Both the position numbers and the translations under genes were made by a program. Shown here one piece after another: positions 16,986 through 24,245 of a DNA stretch of 64,000 bases (the first letter of the stretch is position 1; each line of letters opens with the position of its first letter). The DNA is from Pseudomonadota bacterium (GTDB lineage Bacteria; Myxococcota_A; Polyangia; GCA-2747355), in contig JADJDT010000015.1 of the NCBI GenBank assembly GCA_016702545.1, positions 62,001-126,000 of the forward strand. Direction: 5' to 3'. The notes below the pieces were generated by a model, which ran no database searches, had not been told where the DNA came from, and saw only the letters and a program-made list of their open reading frames with translations.

Positions 16986-17450
16986 TCAGCGCCCCGCCTG
17001 CTGCGCGGTGCGACGCGCGCAGCGGGGCTTGCGATACGCGATCCACGCCTGTCCTGCCGTGCCCAGCAGGGCCGCGGTCACGGCCGCCACACCCAGCGCT
17101 CCCGCGGGTCCCCAGGCCGCGATCAGCGACAACCCCAGCAGGGCGAGCAAGGTCGCGGCCCGGCCGGCGCGCGGCGCCCGTCCCGCCAGCGTGGACAAGG
17201 CGCCGAACAGCGCCGCCAGCGCCGCGGCACCGAGCCCCAGACGGCAAGCCCGTAGCTGCGCCGCCGACAGCGCGGCGGGGCCATGCAAGGCCGCGGGTGG
17301 TGCCGCCGCGCCGGGGCTCAGCCGATCGACCCCGACCGGCTGCCACTGGGCGGGAAGCGGGCGGTAGGCCGCGGCAACTCGATACAGCAAAGCCAAGGGC
17401 GCGCTGATCGCGACCACGAAGAGCAGCAGGGCAGCGACGACCCAGCGCAA
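16986..17450 (-). CDS. Small membrane protein of unknown function
   Basis: 154 residues with three or four hydrophobic segments (WVVAALLLFVVAISAPLALLYRV at the N-terminus, then LGLGAAALAALFGAL and ATLLALLGLSLIAAWGPAG...). The start is a TTG with GGAGG 6 bases upstream. No motif is recognised. It precedes the coiled-coil gene on the same strand with a 95-base gap. Confidence 0.6.
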   Translation of the reverse strand: MRWVVAALLLFVVAISAPLALLYRVAAAYRPLPAQWQPVGVDRLSPGAAAPPAALHGPAALSAAQLRACRLGLGAAALAALFGALSTLAGRAPRAGRAATLLALLGLSLIAAWGPAGALGVAAVTAALLGTAGQAWIAYRKPRCARRTAQQAGR

Positions 17451-17587
17451 GGTGCACCTCCGGGGGAAAGGGCTCGGCGCATGATAGCCGGGAAACGTTC
17501 GAGCAGCGCGAGCGGGGAGCCGTGCGCGACAGACCGTGCGCGGCGGGCTGGACAGCGGCCCCCGCTCTGCGCGAACGTAGCGAGCGC

Positions 17588-18109
17588 ATGTGTCGCCCGC
17601 GAAGCATCGTCGGCTGTGTGGCGCTCCTCGTCGCCGGCACCTGGAGCCTGATCTGGGGCGCCTACGCGCTGACCATGGCGCCCGTCGCGAGCGGTGTGTC
17701 GGCGATGAGCCAGGAGGCGCTGGCCCTGACCGCCGAGGTGATCGCCGAGGCCGAGCAAGCGCCTGCCCAAGCGGATCACGGCCCAGCGCGCGGACCGCTC
17801 GCGCCGAGCGAAGCGCCCTCCGGCGGCGCGGGGCTCGACCGACGACTCGCCGGCTGCGGTGCGGCCCTGCTCGGCAGCGGGGCCCTCGCGCTGGTCGCCG
17901 CGCTGCTGCGCCTGAGGCGCCGCGCCCGCCGCTTGGTCTGGGCGGCAGCAGCCGCTGGCGTCGCCGCCGAGCTGGTATGGTTGGCGGTCATCGGCACCTG
18001 GATCGTCCCTGCGCTTGGCCGCGCTGGGCTCTACCTGGTCGGCGGCGCCCTCGCCGCGCCGGCCGGCGCGGGCCGCCCCACGACGGACCCGGGCAAGGCG
18101 GCGGATTGA
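17588..18109 (+). CDS. Small membrane protein of unknown function
   Basis: 173 residues beginning MCRPRSIVGC. Hydrophobic segments at about 8-28 (GCVALLVAGTWSLIWGAYAL), 85-110 and 118-150 suggest three to four TM helices, with a charged RLRRRARR loop. The segment between the first two helices is Ala/Glu-rich and probably extracytoplasmic. No family is recognised. An ATG was preferred over a GTG 22 codons upstream because the upstream part is Arg-rich and unlike a signal peptide. Confidence 0.55.
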   Translation: MCRPRSIVGCVALLVAGTWSLIWGAYALTMAPVASGVSAMSQEALALTAEVIAEAEQAPAQADHGPARGPLAPSEAPSGGAGLDRRLAGCGAALLGSGALALVAALLRLRRRARRLVWAAAAAGVAAELVWLAVIGTWIVPALGRAGLYLVGGALAAPAGAGRPTTDPGKAAD

Positions 18110-18132
18110 GGGCTCGGCTGCGACCCTCGTGG

Positions 18133-18168
18133 CGCTCAGGTGTCGATCAGCGCTCAGGTGTCGATCAG
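18133..18168. repeat. 18-base tandem duplication over the Rieske gene stop codon
   Basis: CGCTCAGGTGTCGATCAG occurs twice back to back (18133-18150 and 18151-18168). The second copy contains the TGA stop of the minus-strand Rieske gene (complement of 18154-18156) and its last codons; the first copy lies just beyond the stop and carries a second in-register TGA. Confidence 0.85.
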
Positions 18169-18639
18169 AATGCGCTCACCCGTGGCCTCGAGCCGCGCCG
18201 GCAACGGTGGCCCGAGGCCCCGGGGCGCCGGACCCTTGAGCAAACGACCGTCCCGCGCAAAGCGCGAGCCGTGCTCCGGACAGACCACCTCGCCACGCTG
18301 ATGGTCGTAAGCCAAGCGCATCCGTCGATGCGGACAGGTCGCGGGAAAGGCCAGCACTTCGCGCGCGCCGCTGCGTGCCAGCAGCACCTCGCGTCCGTCC
18401 AGCCGCACGATCACGAAGGCCCCCACCCGCCGCAGCTGGGGCACGAGAGCAAGACGGATCGCGAGCTTGCGCGCCCAGCTGCGCCGCGGCCAGAGCCACA
18501 GCATCGCCACCCCGGCGACCCGCTGGAACCAACCCCGCCGGGAGATCCGAACCTTCCCCGACGGCTCCGCCGGCGCTGCAACCCGACAGGGCGTCCCACC
18601 GGCGCAGGGGCATAGTGCTGGCTTGGTGCTGTCGTGCAT
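18154..18639 (-). CDS. Rieske [2Fe-2S] protein
   Basis: 161 residues. The Rieske cluster ligands are visible as CPHRR (C-x-H) and CPEHGSRF (C-x-x-H) about 19 residues apart. Near residue 33, SRRGWFQRVAGVAML looks like a twin-arginine motif followed by a hydrophobic stretch, so the protein may be exported folded by Tat or membrane-anchored. A Cys-rich start (LCPCAGGTPC) may be an extra metal site or chance. It resembles the small ferredoxin-like or cytochrome-complex Rieske subunits; no partner subunit is nearby. Confidence 0.82.
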   Translation of the reverse strand: MHDSTKPALCPCAGGTPCRVAAPAEPSGKVRISRRGWFQRVAGVAMLWLWPRRSWARKLAIRLALVPQLRRVGAFVIVRLDGREVLLARSGAREVLAFPATCPHRRMRLAYDHQRGEVVCPEHGSRFARDGRLLKGPAPRGLGPPLPARLEATGERILIDT

Positions 18640-18689
18640 CGGGGTCCGCAGCCCGACCCTGGGCGCAGCGCGAGTCTACCCGAGCACCG

Positions 18690-18774
18690 CGCTCGAACCC
18701 AACCCGCGCTCAAACCCAACCCCCGCTCAAACCCAACCCCCGCTCAAACCCAACCCCCGCTCAAACCCAACCCC
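18690..18774. repeat. 17-base tandem repeat, five copies, overlapping the radC stop
   Basis: Unit CGCTCAAACCCAACCCC; copies begin at 18690, 18707, 18724, 18741 and 18758. Copies two to five are identical, the first differs at two bases. On the minus strand every copy has a TGA. The radC stop (complement of 18761-18763) lies in the last copy, and the array then runs toward the start of the Rieske gene. Confidence 0.9.
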
Positions 18775-19441
18775 GGTCAGCGAAGCTGACGAAGCTGCCA
18801 TCCCCCACCACCAGGTGATCGAGCAGCGGGATGCCCAGCAGGCGGCCCCCATGGGCCAACCGGTCGGTGAGCTGGCGATCGGCTTCGCTGGGCTCGGGAT
18901 CGCCGCTCGGGTGGTTGTGCGCCACGATGCCGGCCGCCGCCTGTTCGCGCAGCAGCGGCGCGAAGACCTCGCGCGGATGCACCTCGACGCCGGTCACGCT
19001 GCCCTGCGCGACCTGCGTCAGCGACAGCAGGCGGTTCTTGGCATCGAGCGCCAGCACGACGAAGACCTCGTGGCGCAGACCGAGCAGGCGGCCGCCGACG
19101 CAGCGATAGACGGCCTCACTGCGCGTCAGGGGCTCGCCGCGGCGGGTCCACGAGCCCGCAGGCGCCGGCTCAGCTCGCCCACCGCCAGCAGGGGCACAGG
19201 CGCGCGCCTGGCCGATGCCCCGCACCTGTATCAGCTCACCGACGCGGCAGCGCTCGAGGGCCTCGATCCCGCCGAGCCGACCGAGCAGCTCACGGCAGGT
19301 CTCTACCACCCCTCCCGACGCGCGCGTGGTGGCGCCGACCACCAGGGCGAGCAGCTCGGCGTCGCTCAGACCGGCAGCCCCACCAGCGAGCAGCCGCTCG
19401 CGTGGGCGCTCGGAAGCGGGCCACTGCAGGATCGCCGACAT
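18761..19441 (-). CDS. radC: RadC/JAB1-domain protein
   Basis: 226 residues from MSAILQWPASERPRERLLAGG, close to E. coli RadC in length. The C-terminal JAB/MPN metal site is complete: a Glu-containing VEVHPREVF segment and AHNHPSGDPEPSEADR (H-x-H-P-S-G...D). An N-terminal helix-hairpin-helix-like UPF0758 region precedes it (LIQVRGIGQARACA). Despite the name, a DNA-repair role is not supported for the E. coli protein; the JAB site suggests a metallopeptidase or isopeptidase. An ATG ten codons upstream (19471) is an alternative start. The last codons lie in the 17-base tandem repeat. Confidence 0.92.
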   Translation of the reverse strand: MSAILQWPASERPRERLLAGGAAGLSDAELLALVVGATTRASGGVVETCRELLGRLGGIEALERCRVGELIQVRGIGQARACAPAGGGRAEPAPAGSWTRRGEPLTRSEAVYRCVGGRLLGLRHEVFVVLALDAKNRLLSLTQVAQGSVTGVEVHPREVFAPLLREQAAAGIVAHNHPSGDPEPSEADRQLTDRLAHGGRLLGIPLLDHLVVGDGSFVSFADRGWV

Positions 19442-19581
19442 GCGTGACCGGATCAGCACGGCCCGTGCCATCCGGCTGTGGCCCTGAATACGCGGCCTTC
19501 TCGGACCAGGTGAGGACGGCGCCCGGTATCCGGTCCGAAGACCGGACGCGAGCGCCGAATGCTCGCTCCCTGGGAAGCTCC

Positions 19582-20067
19582 CTAGGAAGGCGGCGCAGGC
19601 GAGACGATCTGGGTGTACTCACCCTCGAACTCATCGGCCGCCGTCTCGATGACGAGCGGCGCGGCGTCGATGAATTCTTCGCTGCCGGGTCCGCCAAACC
19701 GCCGCCGATCACCGATCCGCCGATCGATCTGGAACACGCGCCCGTCCGCCGCGCCGGCCCGCCGTGGGACGGCCCGCCGTTCGCGCGCCAGCCGCGCCCG
19801 CAGCTCGAGCAAGCTCTGCGGTACATCATCCATCCGGTGCAGGCGCTGGCCGCAGGTATGGCACATCGGCATCCAGCGCCGCCGGTACTCGATCAGCTGC
19901 AGGTCATCGCGCCGCCGATTACCGCAGACCACGCAGGCCGCGCCGGCTCCGACGGGGCGGGACTCGGCCCAGCGCAAATAACAGACGGTGCAGCGGCCCC
20001 GCCGAAGGTGCGGAACCTCGGCGCCGCAGGCCTGACAACACTCGCCCTTGGACTCGGTGGCGCTCAT
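19582..20067 (-). CDS. Zinc-ribbon protein of unknown function
   Basis: 161 residues with two Cys4 modules: CCQACGAEV...RCTVC (about 10-29) and CVVCGNRR...MCHTCGQRL (about 45-75), followed by a charged helical part and RRIGDRRRFGGP, an Arg-rich stretch that could touch nucleic acid. GGGAGG lies 8 bases before the ATG. No known family name can be assigned; zinc-dependent nucleic-acid or protein binding is inferred from the Cys pattern only. Confidence 0.7.
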   Translation of the reverse strand: MSATESKGECCQACGAEVPHLRRGRCTVCYLRWAESRPVGAGAACVVCGNRRRDDLQLIEYRRRWMPMCHTCGQRLHRMDDVPQSLLELRARLARERRAVPRRAGAADGRVFQIDRRIGDRRRFGGPGSEEFIDAAPLVIETAADEFEGEYTQIVSPAPPS

Positions 20068-20507
20068 CCCGGCTACCTCCCGTGCCGCCGGCCTCGCCGC
20101 GCAGCGACAAGGCCCCCGCCCAGCTGCGGCGAACGCCGCGCCGAACGGCGCACCACGACCGCCGAAGGCTACTGAGCCCTCCGCCATCGCTGGCGCCCGT
20201 GGCGACAGTGGCCTCATTCTCGGCCGGCCGCGCAGCACCGGGCAACTTTTCGCGCGGTCGTCCACGGGGCTGCCGCGCAGCTCGCCTGAGCCCGCGGCTT
20301 GCCCGGACCTTCGCCAACACGGCCAGGGGTACCCCCCGGGCCTTGCTCGGCCCGACGGGGGCCTTGCCGGGTTCTGCTGGGGTTCGTCGCGCGCGCTGGG
20401 GTTCGCTGGGGCCCTTGCGGGCTGAGGGGATCGCGCCGCAGGGCCCTACGAGGCCCTGCATGGCGCCAGCGGGCGGCTGGCGCGCATTGACGCCGGACGG
20501 GCTAGGG
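20068..20507. other. Gene-free stretch between zinc-ribbon gene and tRNA-Lys
   Basis: 440 bases, very GC-rich, with no reading frame that looks coded. CTGGGGTTCG occurs twice near 20373-20412. At 20463-20483 GCGCCAGC-GGGCG-GCTGGCGC forms a perfect 8-base-pair hairpin just downstream of the tRNA on its strand, a possible 3'-end signal although no T-run follows. Nothing else is recognised. Confidence 0.5.
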
Positions 20508-20580
20508 TGACCCCGGAAGGAATCGAACCTTCAACAAACGGATTAAGAGTCCGCTGCTCTGCCAGTTGAGCTACGGGGCC
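20508..20580 (-). tRNA. tRNA-Lys (anticodon CTT)
   Basis: 73 bases. The acceptor strand GGCCCCG pairs with CGGGGTC (one G-T pair), discriminator A. D arm TAGCTCAACTGGCAGAGCA, anticodon loop CTCTTAA with anticodon CTT on a CGGA/TCCG stem, and T arm with GGTTCGATTCC. The CCA end is not encoded; the gene is followed by CCC. A consensus-like promoter lies upstream. Confidence 0.96.
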
Positions 20581-20598
20581 GCGCCGAACTGCAGCAGG

Positions 20599-20628
20599 CG
20601 TATAGCTTCGGGCCGTGGTGGGTGTCAA
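20599..20628 (-). promoter_or_regulatory. Promoter of the tRNA-Lys gene
   Basis: On the minus strand TTGACA (complement of 20623-20628, perfect -35) and TATACG (20599-20604, 4 of 6) are 18 bases apart and end 19 bases before the tRNA 5' end. It sits directly after the stop of the adjoining minus-strand gene. Confidence 0.6.
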
Positions 20629-20631
20629 GAC

Positions 20632-21159
20632 TCAGTCCAAGCGCTCCAGCAGCTGCTGCGCCAACGACACCAAGCGCTCGTCCTCTGCGGTATCACGAAT
20701 CAGCCGGAGCTGCCCCACCACGGCCCGCGCACGACGCGGACGCTGCTGGTCGATCTGCGTCAGCAAGCGCTCGATCGCCTCGATCTGGCGCGCTGCATCG
20801 CGATGCTCGATCAACCGCGCCAGCAGCTCGACGTCGTCGGGCCAACCCCAGTGTGCGAGATAGGCATCGGCCGCCACCGTCACGGCGTCGCGACCCTCCG
20901 CCGCGACGAGCTGGCGCAGGGCCGCTTGCCGCTCCACACCGTCCGCGTCCGGCGGCGCGGCCGCGACCCCCTGCGCCTCGACCAGCTTGCCGATCCGACC
21001 GCTATCGAACAGGCGATCGAGCGCCGCGCGATACGACTGCTGGCTGCGGGCCCCGCGAGCGGCGCCGCCCGCGGGCCGCTCCTCGCGCCGCTGGGCGCTG
21101 TGGTCGCGTTGTTGATCGATCTCGCGCCAGCTCTTGCGGCGCCGCCCCTCGTCGCTCAT
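20632..21159 (-). CDS. Helical protein of unknown function
   Basis: 175 residues, charged and mostly helical (SYRAALDRLFDSGRIGKLVE, ...LAHWGWPDDVELLARLIEHRD...). No TM segment or known motif. Its ATG overlaps the stop of the upstream membrane-protein gene (ATGA) and GAGGGG lies just upstream, so the pair is translationally coupled. The shape suggests a cytosolic accessory protein; function unknown. Confidence 0.65.
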   Translation of the reverse strand: MSDEGRRRKSWREIDQQRDHSAQRREERPAGGAARGARSQQSYRAALDRLFDSGRIGKLVEAQGVAAAPPDADGVERQAALRQLVAAEGRDAVTVAADAYLAHWGWPDDVELLARLIEHRDAARQIEAIERLLTQIDQQRPRRARAVVGQLRLIRDTAEDERLVSLAQQLLERLD

Positions 21160-21914
21160 GGTCCCCTCGCTCCCGCGCGCACCGCGCGCGCCTGCTCCGC
21201 GACAAAATCGCCGACGAGCCGCGCCTGGATCAGCGCCGCCCAGCTGGCGAAGAGATGCGTGGCCAGCGGGGCCGCCAAGGGCACCGGCACCGCGTCCTCC
21301 AGCAGCCCACCCGCTGCATGCAACAGCAGCATGACCACCGCCACGACCTGCAGCGCCGCGACCAGCGCCAGGAAGGCACGTCGAGCACCCCAGGCCTGAC
21401 GCCAGATCACCGGCGGCCAAAGCAGGAGCCAGCACCGTCGCGTGCTCGCCGCGGTCGCCAGCGCGGCCGGCAGGACGAAGAGTTCGATCCACAACCAGAC
21501 GAGGCCCTGCCAGTGCGCGACGCGCAACAGCTCCAGCGCGCGCAGCTGCAAGCGAGTGGCGAAGTCGCCCAATCCGAGTGTCTGCTGCGCACACCATAAC
21601 AGCGGCCCCCAGTACCAGAGGGCGAGCACCGTGCCCTGTAGCAGGGGGAAGCTGAGCGTGTCCCAGGTGTCGCGGTAATCGCGCGCACGCGGCAGGCGCA
21701 GCGAACCGCCGCTCGCCTTGCGCAGCACCAGATAGAAATAGCCCAGGAAGAGCAGCCGCCCGGCCACCGCCAGCGCGACCGTGGCGCCGGCCCACAGCGC
21801 CGCCAGGCGATCGGCGAGCGCCAACAACAGCGCGAGCGTTCCCAGTGCCAGCCAGCTGTCGGCATGGACGGCGTAACCGAACGCGAGCCGCAAACGCTGC
21901 CGCACCGTCATCAT
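21156..21914 (-). CDS. Multi-pass membrane protein of unknown function
   Basis: 252 residues from ATG 21914 (a GTG at 21953 is an alternative). Five or six hydrophobic helices are visible, including WLALGTLALLLALADRLAALW, ATVALAVAGRLLFLGYFYLVL and ALVAALQVVAVVMLLLHAAG. The layout resembles DUF4013-like or YIP1-like membrane proteins, but no signature is firm. Coupled by ATGA to the helical protein gene downstream and separated by about 55 bases from pgeF upstream, so probably one operon with the pgeF-rluD group. Confidence 0.62.
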   Translation of the reverse strand: MMTVRQRLRLAFGYAVHADSWLALGTLALLLALADRLAALWAGATVALAVAGRLLFLGYFYLVLRKASGGSLRLPRARDYRDTWDTLSFPLLQGTVLALWYWGPLLWCAQQTLGLGDFATRLQLRALELLRVAHWQGLVWLWIELFVLPAALATAASTRRCWLLLWPPVIWRQAWGARRAFLALVAALQVVAVVMLLLHAAGGLLEDAVPVPLAAPLATHLFASWAALIQARLVGDFVAEQARAVRAGARGP

Positions 21915-21969
21915 CAACACCGTCCACGCGCCGGCACCGCTCGCGCCGGCCACCCGCGGCGACCGCCCG

Positions 21970-22773
21970 CTACGGTTGAGCCACCAGTCCGATCACGTTG
22001 AGCTGGCGTCCCGTCGCGCTTCCCTCTCGACGATAGGAATAGAAGAGCGCGGCGTCGCGACGCGTGCAATGCGTGCTCGCCGTGTACTGTCGCACGCCGC
22101 GGCGCCGCAGCAGCTCACCCGCGGCCGCCCGCAGGTCCAGGTGCGGACGACGATCGGGCGACGGCCGCCACCACGCCCCTTCGAGATGACCGAGCGCCGC
22201 CACCACCTCCTCACCCACCTCGTAGGCCTCGCGCCCAATCGCCGGACCCGCCACCACCACGAGCTCCTCGGGCTGACAGCCCCAACCGGCCACCAGCCGG
22301 TCGAGCGTGGCCTCCAGGACCCCACCAGCGAGGCCACGCCAGCCGGCGTGAACCGCAGCCACCACCCCCCGCCGCGCATCCGCGAGCAACACCGGCACAC
22401 AGTCCGCGGTGCTGACGGCCACCGCGGTGCCGGGGCGATCGGTGATCAGAGCGTCGGCCTCGATCACCGCCAGGTCGCACGCCTTGCCACCCGCCGGCAC
22501 GGTCACGACCCGCGCGCCATGGACCTGTCGCACGCGGAAGAGCGCGTCGGCGGCGACACCGACGGCCGCGGCCACAGCGCCGAGCTGCTGCTGCGGACGC
22601 TCGGCCGACGCCGACGCCTCAGCCCCCGCTGACGACGTCACCGGCGCGGCTCCGAGGCGCGTGCCAAAGCCGTGCCGCACGCCGGGACGCTCCAGTGCCG
22701 TACAGCGCAGCAGCGGCGCCGCCCCCCTCGCGCCGTGATCGAGTTCGAAGCGCGCAGGCACCACTTCAGCCAT
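21970..22773 (-). CDS. pgeF: Peptidoglycan editing factor PgeF (YfiH, laccase-domain)
   Basis: Member of the YfiH/DUF152 family: linked to peptidoglycan quality control in E. coli, with purine nucleoside phosphorylase/adenosine deaminase activity reported for relatives. The zinc/catalytic residues are in place: His in VRQVHGARV, Cys in STADCVPVLLAD and His in AAVHAGWRGLAGG, followed by VVAGPAIGREAYEVG. 267 residues is normal. GGGGAGG lies 5 bases before the ATG. It overlaps the upstream rluD by 8 bases. Confidence 0.92.
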   Translation of the reverse strand: MAEVVPARFELDHGARGAAPLLRCTALERPGVRHGFGTRLGAAPVTSSAGAEASASAERPQQQLGAVAAAVGVAADALFRVRQVHGARVVTVPAGGKACDLAVIEADALITDRPGTAVAVSTADCVPVLLADARRGVVAAVHAGWRGLAGGVLEATLDRLVAGWGCQPEELVVVAGPAIGREAYEVGEEVVAALGHLEGAWWRPSPDRRPHLDLRAAAGELLRRRGVRQYTASTHCTRRDAALFYSYRREGSATGRQLNVIGLVAQP

Positions 22774-23752
22774 CCTGACCTCCCCGTGCGGCTCGCAGCC
22801 GCGCCAGCGCTTGCGCCATATCCGCTGGCAGCGGCGACGCGAAGCTCAGCTGCGCGCCGCTGACGGGGTGCACGAAGGCCAGCAGACAGGCGTGCAGCGC
22901 CTGCCGCTGCAGCGCCCGGCCGACCTCGCGCAGCAGCGGATCGGCGGGAGGGCCACCGTAGAGTGGGTCACCGAGCACCTGATGGCCATGCTCGGCGAGG
23001 TGCACGCGCACCTGATGCGTGCGCCCGGTTTCCAACCGCGCCTCGACCAGCGAACTGGCGGGCAAGGGCTCGACGACACGCCAGTGGGTGATCGCCGTGC
23101 GGCCGCGCTCGCAACGCGAAGTAAAGCGCTTGCGATCGTGCGGGTGGCGCCCATGCAGCGTGCGAAACGACCCCGTCGCGGTCGCGAAGCGCCCGACGAC
23201 CAGTGCCAGATACGCGCGCTCGATCGTGTGCCGGCGGAATTGCTCGCCCAGCCCTTCGTGCGCCCGATCGGTCTTGGTCGCCACCATCACCCCGCTCGTG
23301 AGCTTGTCCAGCCGATGGACGATGCCCGGACGCAGCACCCCACCGACCCCTGAAAGCTGCCGGCAATGCCCCAGCAGCGCCGCGACCAGCGTGCCCTCGA
23401 GGTGTCCCGGAGCGGGGTGCACGACCATGCCGGCCGGCTTGTCGATCACGATCAGCTCGTCGTCCTCATACAGCACCGCGAGCGCGACGTGCTCCGGCCG
23501 CAGCTCGCTCGCCGTGGCGGGCGGCGGCGCGTAGTTGACCACGTCACCCTGCTTGAGCCGCTGCGCCGGGCGTCCGGCCTCGTCGTTGACGAGGCAAGAG
23601 CCGGCATCGAGATGGCGCTTGATTTGCGAGCGACTGTGCGGAATCTCGCGGACCACGAGATAGCTATCGAGACGCTGCCCGGCCTCGTCGGCCGTGACCG
23701 TGAAGCGATAGCCCTCCGGGGCCGGCGGGGCGGGAGCCAGCTCGCCCTTCAC
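22766..23752 (-). CDS. rluD: 23S rRNA pseudouridine synthase, RluD type
   Basis: Makes pseudouridines in 23S rRNA. Residues about 18-80 form an S4 RNA-binding domain (QRLDSYLVVREIPHSRSQIKRHLDAG), then the RluA-type catalytic domain with VIDKPAGMVVHPAPGH and the active-site loop GIVHRLDKLTSGVMVAT; the catalytic Asp is kept while the usual D after HRLDK is Leu. ETGRTHQVRVHLAEHGHQVLGDPLYG ends the fold. 328 residues. GTG start overlapping the stop of the preceding small gene (GTGA). RluD and PgeF genes are neighbours in many bacteria, as here. Confidence 0.95.
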   Translation of the reverse strand: MKGELAPAPPAPEGYRFTVTADEAGQRLDSYLVVREIPHSRSQIKRHLDAGSCLVNDEAGRPAQRLKQGDVVNYAPPPATASELRPEHVALAVLYEDDELIVIDKPAGMVVHPAPGHLEGTLVAALLGHCRQLSGVGGVLRPGIVHRLDKLTSGVMVATKTDRAHEGLGEQFRRHTIERAYLALVVGRFATATGSFRTLHGRHPHDRKRFTSRCERGRTAITHWRVVEPLPASSLVEARLETGRTHQVRVHLAEHGHQVLGDPLYGGPPADPLLREVGRALQRQALHACLLAFVHPVSGAQLSFASPLPADMAQALARLRAARGGQDG

Positions 23753-24027
23753 CAGATCTTGGACTTGACGTGCCCTTTGCTCTTGACCAGCACGTCCACC
23801 ACGGCTCGATCGTAGATATTGAGCTTGTGCAACGGCTCGGCGACGCGTTTCTGGAACAGGTCGCGCCCCTCGGTGATCTCCGCGGCCATCACCTCGAAGA
23901 GGTTGTCGCGCTCGATCCCCTCGACGATCTTGGCCTCATGGTAGAGGCTGAGATCCGAGGCAATCGCGCGCGCCAGTTGCCGCGCACGCTCGGGCTTATC
24001 GATTAGCTGTCGAATCGGCTTGGCCAT
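23749..24027 (-). CDS. Small conserved-looking protein of unknown function
   Basis: 92 residues, charged and helical: PIRQLIDKPERARQLARAIA... IYDRAVVDVLVKSKGHVKSKIW. GAGAGA lies about 6 bases upstream of the ATG, and the stop overlaps the rluD start by 4 bases, so it leads the rluD-pgeF operon. I recall no family name. The composition is clearly coding, unlike the Arg-rich shadow frames around it. Confidence 0.75.
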   Translation of the reverse strand: MAKPIRQLIDKPERARQLARAIASDLSLYHEAKIVEGIERDNLFEVMAAEITEGRDLFQKRVAEPLHKLNIYDRAVVDVLVKSKGHVKSKIW

Positions 24028-24061
24028 CCGGTCTCTCTCATACCTTCAAAGGCGTGCAGCG

Positions 24062-24090
24062 AAGCTAACAGAGGGCCTCCGTGCTGTCAA
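24062..24090 (-). promoter_or_regulatory. Candidate promoter of the small gene-rluD-pgeF operon
   Basis: Minus strand: perfect TTGACA (complement of 24085-24090) and TAGCTT (24062-24067, 3 of 6) at 17-base spacing, ending 34 bases before the ATG at 24027. The region is the divergent gap to the ParA-like fusion gene. Confidence 0.45.
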
Positions 24091-24245
24091 AACGGTGGGC
24101 CTGAACACGGGGCCCGCGGCCGCGCCCTGGCCCCGCGCTGGAGCGGCCCCCGCAGGCGCCGGGGCTCCGAGCCTTCACGCGCGACCAGGGGGCGTGCTAT
24201 GCAGCCACGGCAGGCCGCCGAAACCAACGGCCCGCTGTGGCAGCG

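Noticed and set aside
18690..18774. Possible CRISPR array
   Set aside because: Units are 17 bases and directly abutting without spacers, so it is a tandem repeat.
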